Assembly: GCA_035936835.1 (NCBI GenBank)
Contig: DASYVT010000148.1
Coordinates: 21,828-85,827 of the forward strand
DNA from: Candidatus Methylomirabilota bacterium
GTDB taxonomy: Bacteria > Methylomirabilota > Methylomirabilia > Rokubacteriales > CSP1-6
DNA: 64,000 bases
Direction: 5' to 3'
Shown here: piece after piece, positions 47,860-55,702 of the stretch
Layout of the letters: each line of letters opens with the position of its first letter
Numbering within the stretch: the first letter of the stretch is position 1
The notes under the pieces: model-generated
What the model was told of the DNA's origin: nothing
The model's database searches: none
The model's input: only the letters and a program-made list of their open reading frames with translations
Made by a program: the position numbers and the translations under genes

Positions 47860-49793
47860 GCTCCGCCGGTGGCGGCCGCGAGCTGCAGCGACAGCTCCTC
47901 CCACTCCTTCATCAGCCAGGCGACCTGCCCTTCCGCGTCCTTGCGAGCCTGGGCGATCTGCCGGGCCAGCTCGCCGTCGCGGTAGAGATCGGGGTCGGTC
48001 AGCGCGAGCGAGATCTCCTCGAGCCGCCGCTCCATGGTCGAGATCTGCGTCTCGACGGCCTGGAGCCGCGCCTTGATGGCCTTGATCTCGCGGTCGAGCG
48101 CCTTGCGTGGCGGCTGGACTTTCTTCTTCGGAGGCTTCGACACGGGCCCCGCAGCCGCTCCACCGGTAGGCACGCGGGGTGTCACGGCGGGCGCTGCCTC
48201 CGGTTGGGCCTTGCGCGCGAGGTAGTCGTCGTAGTTGCCCAGGTGCGTGGTCAGGCGTCCCCGGTCCACCTCGACCACCTGCGTGGCGATGCGGTTGATG
48301 AAGTAGCGGTCGTGCGAGATGAAGACGATGGTCCCGGTGAAGGCCGCGAGCGCGCCCTCCAGCACCTCCTTCGAGGCCAGGTCGAGATGGTTGGTCGGCT
48401 CGTCCATGCACAGGAGCGCCGCCGGCCGCACGAGCGTCTTGGCCAGCGCCACCCGCGCCTTCTCCCCGCCCGAGAGGACGGAGATGCGCTTGTCCACCTG
48501 GTCGCCGCTGAAGAGGAAGGAGCCCAGGATGGTCCTGAGCCGCTGGAGCGTCGAAGTCGGATCCGCCTGCTCCAGCTCTTCGAGCACGGTCCGCGCGGGG
48601 TCGAGGGCGTCCAGCTGGTGCTGGGCGTAGTAGTGCACCGCGACGTTCGCTCCGAGCGCCCGCTCGCCGCGGTCGAACGGCAGCACGTGCGCCAGCATCT
48701 TGAGCAGGGTGGACTTGCCCGCGCCGTTGACGCCCACGAGGGCGACCCGCTGCCCGCGCTCCACCGCGAATTCCATCCCGGCGTACACGACGTTGTCGCC
48801 GTACGCCTTGTGGACGCCGGTCAGCCGGGCGACGGTGCGGCCGGTGCGCGGCGGTTGGGGAAAGGCGAAGTGGATGCGCCGCGAGTCCCCGCCGACCTCG
48901 ATCCGCTCGACCTTCTCGAGCATCTTGACGCGGCTCTGCACCTGCCGCGCCTTGGTCGCCTGGTAGCGGAAGCGGTCGATGAAGCGCTCGATCTCCGCCA
49001 CGCGCTTGGCCTGGTTGCGCTGCCGCGCCTCCAGCAGGGCGTGCCTGGCCTCACGCTCGACCAAGTAGTGGTCGTAGTCGCCCATGTAGAGCGTGACCGC
49101 GCCGTCGGCCATCTCGGCGATGGAGGTGACCATGCGGTTCAGGAAGTAGCGGTCATGAGAGACCACGACCACGCTGCCGTCGTAGGAGGAGAGAAAGCTC
49201 TCGAGCCAGGCGAGCGACTCGAGGTCGAGGTGGTTCGTGGGCTCGTCGAGCAGGAGGAGATCCGGTCGCAGCAGGAGGAGCCGGGCCAGCGCCGCGCGCA
49301 TCCGCCAGCCGCCCGAGAACTCGCCGAGGGGCCGGTGGAGGTCGGCGGAAGCGAAGCCGAGCCCGCCCAGGATGATCTTCGCCTCGGCCTCGAGGCGGTA
49401 GCCGCCGAGGGCCTCGAAGCGGTGCTGCACCTCGCCGTAGCGCTCCGTCAGCTCCGGGCCCGCGTCCGCCGCGGCCATGAGGGAAGCCAGGCGCTCGAGC
49501 TCCGCCTCGAGGCGCCAGACTTGGTCGAAGCCGGACAGCGCCTCGGCCAGCACCGTGCCGGCCTCGCTGGCGCCAACTTCCTGGGGCAGATAGCCGACGG
49601 TCACGTCGGTGTCACGGTGCACTCGTCCGGCGTCCGCATCCTCGACGCCCGCCAGGATCCGGCACAGCGTGGTCTTGCCCGTGCCGTTGGGCCCGCAGAG
49701 ACCGATGCGCTCGCCCCGGCCGATGCGCCAGGAGACCTCGCGGAGCAGGGTCTGGCCTCCGTACCCCTTGAAGACGGCGTCGAGCGCGATCAC
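47856..49793 (-). CDS. ABC-F family ATPase (Uup/YheS type)
   Basis: A 645-residue soluble protein with two ABC domains and no membrane helices. Walker A motifs are GPNGTGKTT and GVNGAGKST. The signature motifs are FSGGWRMRAALA and LSGGEKARVALA. Both Walker B motifs read DEPTNHLD. The inter-domain linker (about residues 240-305) is charged and helical. A C-terminal Lys/Pro stretch and coiled coil (about 560-640) resembles Uup/YheS. ABC-F proteins act on the ribosome, for example to relieve stalling. Confidence 0.95.
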   Translation of the reverse strand: MIALDAVFKGYGGQTLLREVSWRIGRGERIGLCGPNGTGKTTLCRILAGVEDADAGRVHRDTDVTVGYLPQEVGASEAGTVLAEALSGFDQVWRLEAELERLASLMAAADAGPELTERYGEVQHRFEALGGYRLEAEAKIILGGLGFASADLHRPLGEFSGGWRMRAALARLLLLRPDLLLLDEPTNHLDLESLAWLESFLSSYDGSVVVVSHDRYFLNRMVTSIAEMADGAVTLYMGDYDHYLVEREARHALLEARQRNQAKRVAEIERFIDRFRYQATKARQVQSRVKMLEKVERIEVGGDSRRIHFAFPQPPRTGRTVARLTGVHKAYGDNVVYAGMEFAVERGQRVALVGVNGAGKSTLLKMLAHVLPFDRGERALGANVAVHYYAQHQLDALDPARTVLEELEQADPTSTLQRLRTILGSFLFSGDQVDKRISVLSGGEKARVALAKTLVRPAALLCMDEPTNHLDLASKEVLEGALAAFTGTIVFISHDRYFINRIATQVVEVDRGRLTTHLGNYDDYLARKAQPEAAPAVTPRVPTGGAAAGPVSKPPKKKVQPPRKALDREIKAIKARLQAVETQISTMERRLEEISLALTDPDLYRDGELARQIAQARKDAEGQVAWLMKEWEELSLQLAAATGGA

Positions 49794-49805
49794 GCCACGC
49801 CTCCC

Positions 49806-50204
49806 CTACCCCATGGTCTGGACTCGGTCCGGCGCGATCGTGAAGATCACGCGCACCTCGCCCGGCTTGCGGTACGGGTAGCGGTCCTGGCCCAAGTACT
49901 TCTTCGAGAGCGCGTCGATATGGGCGTCGGCGCCCGACTCGGTGACGGCGGCGACGCGGCCCCTGACCTGCACGTACCGGTAGGGGTTGTCGGGATCCAT
50001 GATGGACAGCGCCACCGCCGGAGTGCGGCGGAGGTTCTTGTCCTTCAGGCGCCCCTTGGCGGTGTTGATGCGGAGAGGGCTGCCGTCCCAGTCGAACCAC
50101 ACGGGCGTCACCTGGGGCGTGCCGTCGGCGTTGCGCGTCGCCAGGTTTGCGAAGGCCTTCTTCGTGGTGAGCAGGTCGCTGTATGCCTCGGGAATGGCGA
50201 TCAT
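49806..50204 (-). CDS. PPOX-class FMN/F420-binding protein
   Basis: A 132-residue split-barrel protein of the pyridoxamine 5'-phosphate oxidase class. The pattern KKAFANLATRNADGTPQVTPVWFDWDG, then AKGRLKDKNLRRTPAVALSI and YRYVQVRGRV, is typical of small F420- or FMN-dependent reductases. The cofactor cannot be told by sight. The ATG overlaps the stop of the selenoprotein gene (ATGA), so the two redox proteins are co-translated. Confidence 0.9.
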   Translation of the reverse strand: MIAIPEAYSDLLTTKKAFANLATRNADGTPQVTPVWFDWDGSPLRINTAKGRLKDKNLRRTPAVALSIMDPDNPYRYVQVRGRVAAVTESGADAHIDALSKKYLGQDRYPYRKPGEVRVIFTIAPDRVQTMG

Positions 50205-50551
50205 TGTGCGGATCCTTTCTTGACGTCGTCCATGACGGCGAAAGCGTGGCGAACGGACTTCATGCTGATCGTGCCGCCCATGATCGCGCCGATGTCGAGC
50301 GTCTCTGCAATCTCCGCGTCCGTCGCGCCCAGGTGGAGGACCTCCTCCACGCGGTGCTCGATTCAGTCGAAGCAGTTCTGGACGACCGCGACGCTGAGCG
50401 CCGTCAGCTCTTTGTGCTTCTTGCTGAGGGCCCCGTCGGCGAACACCCGCCTGCCGACCTCGCCCACGGCCGCTGGCACCTTCATCGGGCTCTTGGCGAT
50501 GAGGCTGTTGAGCCGTTTGCGCTCCTGGTTCTTCTCGTGGAGGTGGATCAT
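50201..50551 (-). CDS. AhpD-like carboxymuconolactone decarboxylase family selenoprotein, in-frame UGA as Sec63
   Basis: Read through one TGA at 50365-50363, this is a 116-residue AhpD-like protein. The motif is QNCFD-U-IEHRVEEVLHLGAT: the family's CxxC-x2-H peroxidase/disulfide site with the second cysteine replaced by Sec (C60, U63, H66). Downstream, EIAETLDIGAIMGG completes the fold. The flanks overlap both neighbours as ATGA, so both halves belong to one gene. A SECIS-like hairpin follows the UGA. It probably reduces peroxides or protein disulfides; the partner is unknown. Confidence 0.88.
50333..50350 (-). promoter_or_regulatory. Bacterial SECIS-like hairpin after UGA Sec63
   Basis: In the mRNA, seven perfect pairs GUGGAGG / CCUCCAC close an AGGU loop. 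The loop begins 19 bases after the UGA and has G in second place, followed by GU, much like the SelB-binding loop of the E. coli fdhF element. Geometry is nearly the same as for the hairpin at 28762-28782. Confidence 0.78.
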
Positions 50552-51066
50552 GCGCCCTCCTTGGGCGGTACGTCGGTGAGCATCCGGGCGCGGGCCTCGG
50601 CCAACCCACGCAGGGCCAGCAGCAGGCGCACCATGCACTGCTGGACCAGGGCCGCGTCCTGTGCCGTGGGATCGGCCATCCAGGCTCTCGCCCACTCGCG
50701 GCTCCCGGCCTTCAAGCCGAGCGTGGGCGACAGCTGCTCGAGGCGGAGCAGCAGGTCGTCGGCCGGCAGCCCTGCCGCCCGCAGCCGGGCGACCACGGCG
50801 CCGCGCACCGCGGCGTTCCACATGCCCGTCAGCGCCTCGAGCAGCGCCGCGTAGCAGGTCGCGTCGGGCTTCTGCTTGAGGTGCTCGACCACAACCGCCA
50901 GCAGCGGATGGACGGCGGGCTCGCCCTCGTCGTCCACGCCGGCGAGCCCGGCCAGCATCGGGTCACGTCCGGGCTCGGGCAATTGCTCGAGGAGGTCGAG
51001 GAGCTCGGCCACGGGCACGGGAGGCAGCCCTGCAAGCCGGTCGAGGAGCGGCGCGTCGCCTGCCAC
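50548..51066 (-). CDS. Alanine/leucine-rich helical protein of unknown function
   Basis: A 172-residue protein starting at a GTG one base after the MFS transporter stop. The whole chain looks alpha-helical and rich in Ala, Leu and Arg, with no membrane segment. It might be a repeat-type scaffold. No family is recognised. Its stop overlaps the AhpD-like selenoprotein start (ATGA), so it is part of that operon. Confidence 0.7.
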   Translation of the reverse strand: MAGDAPLLDRLAGLPPVPVAELLDLLEQLPEPGRDPMLAGLAGVDDEGEPAVHPLLAVVVEHLKQKPDATCYAALLEALTGMWNAAVRGAVVARLRAAGLPADDLLLRLEQLSPTLGLKAGSREWARAWMADPTAQDAALVQQCMVRLLLALRGLAEARARMLTDVPPKEGA

Positions 51067-51067
51067 G

Positions 51068-52615
51068 TCAGGACCCCGAGGGCGCCGCGGGCTCCTGCGC
51101 GACGGCCAGGTCACGCGCCTGTCCCGCCGGCACGAGGAAAGCCGAGGCGAGCGCCGCCACCGCGACGACGAGCCCGACCACGAAGACGCTGCCCACGGCG
51201 TGCGCCATCGCGGGCCGCATCTGGCCGAGGATGTCGGCGCCAAGGCCCGCGCGCGTCACCGGGTTGACGATCAGGTCGGGGTGGGCGACGACCTCGCGCA
51301 GCCTATCTTGTAAACCCGCCGGCGCCATCGCGAGCAGCGCGGAAAGCTCCTGATGGAGACGCTGGGCCATGACCGAGCCCATCACCGCCACGCCGACGGC
51401 GCCGCCGATGGTGCGGAAGAAGCCCGTGACCGACGTCGCCGAGCCGAGCACCGAGCGCGGGACGGCGCTCTGGACCGCGATCAGCATCGGCACGAAGACG
51501 AGCCCCATGCCTACCCCGGCCACAATCATGTCGCGCAGCGCGGCGCCCCGCGTGAGCGACTCGTTCCAGCCCGCCAGGAGGACAAAGGCCAGCGTCAGGA
51601 AGAGCATGCCTGCCACGACCACCGAGCGGTAGCCGACGCGCAGCACGAGGCGCGCACCCAGGATGGAGCAGACGACCCAACCGATCACGAATGGCATGAG
51701 CACGAATCCCGCCTGGGTCGCGCTGCTGCCGGTCACGGCCTGGAGAAAAAGCGGCACGAAGGTGATGGCGCCGAACATGGCCATGCCCGAGAGGAAGCCC
51801 GTCGCCGCCGCCGCCCGGACCATCGGGTTGGCGAAGAGTCCGAGCGGCACCACGGGCTCGACGGCCTGCCGTTCGATCATCACGAAGAAGACCAGCAGCA
51901 CGGCCGAGAGCCCGAGCAGCGTCAGCACCTCGGGTCTCCACCACGAGGCGCCGCGCCCGGCCTCGACGAGGCCGATCAGGAGCGCCGAGATGGCCGCCGC
52001 GAAGACCGCCGTGCCGGCATAGTCGAAAGCCGCCGCCCGCCGCGCCGTCCGCTCGCCGGCCAGCCCCCACCTGATGGCGGCCATCGCGAGGAATCCGAAC
52101 GGCAGGTTGATGTAGAAGACCGCGCGCCACGAGACCGCGTCGGTCAGGAACCCGCCGAGGAGCGGGCCCACCAGCGAGGCCACGCCCCAGACACCCGAGA
52201 AGTACCCCTGCATCTTGGCGCGGCGCTCGAGCCCGTAGAGGTCGGCGATGATGGTCATGCCGATCGTGATGAGGGACCCCGCGCCGAGCCCCTGGATGGC
52301 GCGGAAGGCGATGAGCTGGGTCATGCTCTGGGACAGTCCGGACAGCGCCGAGCCGATGAGGAAGAGGCTCAAGCCCGTGAGGTAGACGCGGCGCCGTCCG
52401 AGCTGGTCGGCGAGCCGGCCCCAGAGCGGCATGGTGACTGTCGAGGCCAGGAGGAAGCCTGAGAATACCCAGGAATAGATCTGGATGCCGCCCAGGGTCG
52501 CGATGACCGTAGGCATGGCCGTGGCCACGACGGTGGACTCCATGGCCGCGAGGAAGACCGAGCCCATGACGCCCGCCAGCACCAGCCGACGCCGCGGCTC
52601 CCTGTGCGCGGTCAT
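51068..52615 (-). CDS. MFS drug exporter, DHA2 (14-helix, EmrB/QacA type)
   Basis: A 515-residue transporter with about 14 hydrophobic helices. Motif A is WGRLADQLGRRRVY. Motif C-like FSGVWGVASLVGPLLGGFLTD follows in helix 5, and VVATAMPTVIATLGG in helix 1 is the DHA2 signature. It probably exports toxic compounds by proton antiport. No partner membrane-fusion protein is nearby. Its ATG overlaps the DUF971 stop as TGATG. Confidence 0.94.
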   Translation of the reverse strand: MTAHREPRRRLVLAGVMGSVFLAAMESTVVATAMPTVIATLGGIQIYSWVFSGFLLASTVTMPLWGRLADQLGRRRVYLTGLSLFLIGSALSGLSQSMTQLIAFRAIQGLGAGSLITIGMTIIADLYGLERRAKMQGYFSGVWGVASLVGPLLGGFLTDAVSWRAVFYINLPFGFLAMAAIRWGLAGERTARRAAAFDYAGTAVFAAAISALLIGLVEAGRGASWWRPEVLTLLGLSAVLLVFFVMIERQAVEPVVPLGLFANPMVRAAAATGFLSGMAMFGAITFVPLFLQAVTGSSATQAGFVLMPFVIGWVVCSILGARLVLRVGYRSVVVAGMLFLTLAFVLLAGWNESLTRGAALRDMIVAGVGMGLVFVPMLIAVQSAVPRSVLGSATSVTGFFRTIGGAVGVAVMGSVMAQRLHQELSALLAMAPAGLQDRLREVVAHPDLIVNPVTRAGLGADILGQMRPAMAHAVGSVFVVGLVVAVAALASAFLVPAGQARDLAVAQEPAAPSGS

Positions 52616-52941
52616 CAGTGGCCGCCGGTGCAGCCGGCGCACCTGCACAGCGCGCGCAGGGCAGGAAACGGGTAGAGGCTCTCGTGGCCGTCGGACCATG
52701 TCACGCGAAGTCCCTCGGGCAGCTTCTTGATGTCCCGCGGCCAGCTCATGGCGGGGCTCAGCGCGATTCCGGCCTCGCCCGTGCGGGCCGGATCGTCCAG
52801 CCGCAGCCTCTCGAACGGATAGATGCTCGAGTGTTTGTCCGCCCACGTGACGCCGACGGCATACCGTCCAACCAGATGCACGTCCGTGGGCTCGTCGGGA
52901 CTGGGCTGGCCCAGAATAGGCAGGTTGATCTTGATCGCCAT
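52615..52941 (-). CDS. DUF971 domain protein
   Basis: A 108-residue protein matching the DUF971 domain, also found at the N-terminus of gamma-butyrobetaine hydroxylases. Signs are LVGRYAVGVTWADKHSSIYPFERLR, a repeat-like RVTWSDGHESLYPFPALRALC and the terminal CRCAGC cysteines. The domain has been linked to iron-sulfur protein maturation, but its role here is unknown. Confidence 0.85.
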   Translation of the reverse strand: MAIKINLPILGQPSPDEPTDVHLVGRYAVGVTWADKHSSIYPFERLRLDDPARTGEAGIALSPAMSWPRDIKKLPEGLRVTWSDGHESLYPFPALRALCRCAGCTGGH

Positions 52942-52945
52942 GCTG

Positions 52946-53854
52946 TCAGGCCGCCGCCGCGCCCAGTTGCCGCCCCGCCAGGAGGTAGTGCACGGCCATG
53001 TTCTGGTACGGCCCCCACGCGGCAGCGCGCCGCCTGACGGCCGCTTCGTCGAGGGGCCGCCCGCGGTTGTAGAAGTGCTCGAACGCGCGGCGAACCGCGA
53101 GATCGCCCGCGGCGCAGACGTCGCCTCGGCCGAGGTGGCGCGCGAGGAACCACTCGGCCGTCCAGCGACCGAAGCCGCGCACGGCGGTGAGCGCCTCGAC
53201 GACTTCTTCGTTGGAGCGGCCGCCGAGGGCGGTGAGATCGAGAGCGCCCGAGGCCACCTGACGCCCGAGGCCCACGATGTACTCCGACTTGCGCGTCGTG
53301 AGCTGCATCCGGCGCAGCTCGCTCACCCTCGCCCGCGCCAGCCGCTCCGCCTCGGGAAATCCGTAGACGGTGTGCCCGCCCACCTCGACCGCCGTACCGA
53401 ATCGGCGCACGAGCCGGGCCTTGACCGCGAAGGCAAAGGACAGGTTGACCTGCTGTGCGCACACCGAGCCGACCAGCATCTCGAAAGGCTGCGGGGCGAG
53501 CGTGGGTCTCAACCCTCGGAGGCGCGGGACGAGAAAGCCCAGCACGGGGTCTTGCTCCGCGACGCGGTAGAACCCTTCGAGGTCGAGCTCGAGGCCGCAG
53601 ATGCGCGCGACCTCGGCCGCGGCCGCCTCGAGCACGCGCGCGCTGCGCTCCCCCGGCGTGGACACGAGGAGCCGCGCGCCCTCGACGCTGCCCGTCCAAC
53701 GCACCTCGTAGCCTCGCCAGCGACCAGCCACCTTGACGGCGCGACGGAACACGCCCGGCGACAGCCGGTTGGCGGGATCTTCGCCGAAGAGGTGGAAGCG
53801 CTGGAGCGTGCGCGGGACGTCGAGGAAGCCTTTAACCCGGATCTCGGTCTTCAT
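52946..53854 (-). CDS. DNA-3-methyladenine glycosylase (AlkA-like)
   Basis: A 302-residue HhH-GPD base-excision enzyme. The N-terminal beta domain is followed by a helical region with SVCAQQVNLSFAFAVKARLVRRFG, then the hairpin LTAVRGFGRWTAEWFLARHLG and the catalytic aspartate in AAGDLAVRRAF. It removes alkylated bases. It lies four bases before the DUF971 gene. Confidence 0.92.
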   Translation of the reverse strand: MKTEIRVKGFLDVPRTLQRFHLFGEDPANRLSPGVFRRAVKVAGRWRGYEVRWTGSVEGARLLVSTPGERSARVLEAAAAEVARICGLELDLEGFYRVAEQDPVLGFLVPRLRGLRPTLAPQPFEMLVGSVCAQQVNLSFAFAVKARLVRRFGTAVEVGGHTVYGFPEAERLARARVSELRRMQLTTRKSEYIVGLGRQVASGALDLTALGGRSNEEVVEALTAVRGFGRWTAEWFLARHLGRGDVCAAGDLAVRRAFEHFYNRGRPLDEAAVRRRAAAWGPYQNMAVHYLLAGRQLGAAAA

Positions 53855-53904
53855 GGCGGGCTCTCAGTCTACCAGAGCCACCCCGGTGGACACGCCGGCC
53901 CGGA

Positions 53905-54657
53905 TCAATGGCGGATGTCGAAATAGAGCGGGCCGGGAGGGACGGACGGACTGTCTCCCAGCCGCTTGACCACAAAGTTGAAGTCCACCAGATCGGCTGC
54001 GAAGGGGCGGAGCATGGCGCAGGCGGCGGACTCGGCGGGCAGCGGCACGAGGAGCTGGCGGACGCCCCGCGCGCGCAGGACCCTGACCAGGCGCGCGAAG
54101 GCGCCCTCGGGCGCGGGCGAAAAGAGATCCCGCTCGAGGCAGCGCGGCGCGAAGTGGTTGGACTGGACGACGGCGAGTCTCAACCGCATCAGGTGCGGGT
54201 CGCGGTAGAGATCGAACTGGACGGCCCGGGGCTCGGCCATGCCGTCGAAGCGCGCGAGCTCCAGCACCAGGTAGTCGAAGCGGGCTACCGTCTCCCACCC
54301 CAGCGCGGTCACCATCTTCATCGACGGGACATTGGATGTCTTGATGAGCCCCGTGAGGTAGCCGGCGCCCTGGGCCTGGGCCCACTGCTCTGCGGCCTCG
54401 AGCAGGGCCGGCCCCAGCCCCCGACGCTGGAGGCCCGGCTGGACGCGCGTATTATTAAAGGAGTAGCCCGCCCTGCAGCTGACCCCGCCGACCCGCACCT
54501 CCGTCAGCGCCAGGCACTCGACTCCGATGACGGCTCCCTCGCGCTCTGCCACCAGCGCCTGGGAAACGGGGTAGGCGTCGGTACGGGCGAAGAAATTGGC
54601 GCGGGCCTGGATGAGGGACGCCCCCGCGTGGGGCGCCGTACCCTCGAGGGCAAGCAT
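53905..54657 (-). CDS. GNAT-family acetyltransferase, start unclear
   Basis: A 250-residue protein from ATG 54657. The acetyl-CoA site is RVQPGLQRRGLGPALLEAAEQWA. The C-terminal third looks like a second, incomplete GNAT fold. The sequence in the same frame just upstream reads TVLREATEDDHPSMLA, which looks like the missing first strand and helix of a GNAT domain. No ATG, GTG or TTG occurs between that and an in-frame TAG at 54786-54784. Either a rare start codon is used or the 5' end is damaged. Confidence 0.75.
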   Translation of the reverse strand: MLALEGTAPHAGASLIQARANFFARTDAYPVSQALVAEREGAVIGVECLALTEVRVGGVSCRAGYSFNNTRVQPGLQRRGLGPALLEAAEQWAQAQGAGYLTGLIKTSNVPSMKMVTALGWETVARFDYLVLELARFDGMAEPRAVQFDLYRDPHLMRLRLAVVQSNHFAPRCLERDLFSPAPEGAFARLVRVLRARGVRQLLVPLPAESAACAMLRPFAADLVDFNFVVKRLGDSPSVPPGPLYFDIRH

Positions 54658-54894
54658 GGAGGGGTGGTCGTCCTCGGTCGCTTCCCGAAGGACGGTGTCC
54701 CCTGCAATCTGGGTCAGGAGCGAATGGGTCGTAGGCCCTCCCCCCGCGATCGAGTCCTTCTCCGGCCGCGCTCGGCCGCCATCCTACCCCAGGCCGGAAG
54801 ACTGGGGCAGTGAAAGAATCGAGATGCGGGCGTTGCCACGGTATCCCGGCTGGCGTAGGTTTTCGGCACCTCTCCCACGTTCCAGGAGGACACC

Positions 54895-55702
54895 ATGACA
54901 GACCTTGTGCTCGTCGAGCAGTCGGAAGGGGTCCGGACGCTCTCCCTCAACCGGCCCGATGCCCTCAATGCCCTGACGGTCCCAGCCATAGCGGCGCTGG
55001 CCGACCGCCTCGAGGAGGCCGCCGCGGATCCCCCCAGGCGCCGCCAGCTCCGGTGAGCGCGCCGTGGTGATCACGGGCGCGGGCAGCGCCTTCTCGGCGG
55101 GCGGTGACCGGGCGTTCCTCGAGGAGCTGCCGGCCATGCCGCCGGCCCGCATCCGCGAGGTGGTCTACGGCACCTTCCAGCGCGTGCCGCGGGCCATACG
55201 CTCTATGGACAAGCCCGTGGTCGCCGCCGTCAACGGCGCGGCCGTGGGCGCCGGGTGCGAGATCACGGTCGCCTGCGATTTCCGGATCGCCTCTTCGCTC
55301 ACGCGCTTCGGCGAGGTCTGGATCAACCTCGGCTGCGTGCCGGCGCTCGGCGGGATGTTCCTCCTGCCGCGGATCGTGGGCCTGGTGAAGGCGACGGAGC
55401 TCGTGATGACCTGCGAGATCATCGACGCCGCGGAGGCCCTGCGCATCGGCCTGGTGAACAAGGTCGTCATGCCGCCCGAACTGCCGCGCGCGGCCTTCGA
55501 GCTCGCGCAGCGGCTGGCGCGCGGTCCCGCGCGCGCGCTCGCGGCGGCCAAGACCGCGCTCAACCGCGGGCTCGACTCGACGTTCCTTGCCGAGCTCGAG
55601 GCGACGCTCGAGCAGCAGACCGCCTGTTTCGCCACGCGGGACTTCGCCGAGGGCGTGGAGGCCCTGGCGGCCAAGCGCCCGCCCCGTTTCACCAGCGCGT
55701 AG
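54895..55702 (+). pseudogene. Enoyl-CoA hydratase/isomerase family gene with a frameshift
   Basis: ATG 54895 follows AGGAGGA. The first frame codes MTDLVLVEQSEGVRTLSLNR..EEAAADP, the usual crotonase start, and then runs out at TGA 55057. The second frame continues from the same point with ERAVVITGAGSAFSAGGD and the oxyanion-hole region PVVAAVNGAAVGAGCEI to 55702. The switch falls at a run of six C (55030-55035). Dropping one C restores a 268-residue protein. Either a true mutation or an error in a homopolymer. The gene's end overlaps the convergent KimA-like gene. Confidence 0.85.
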
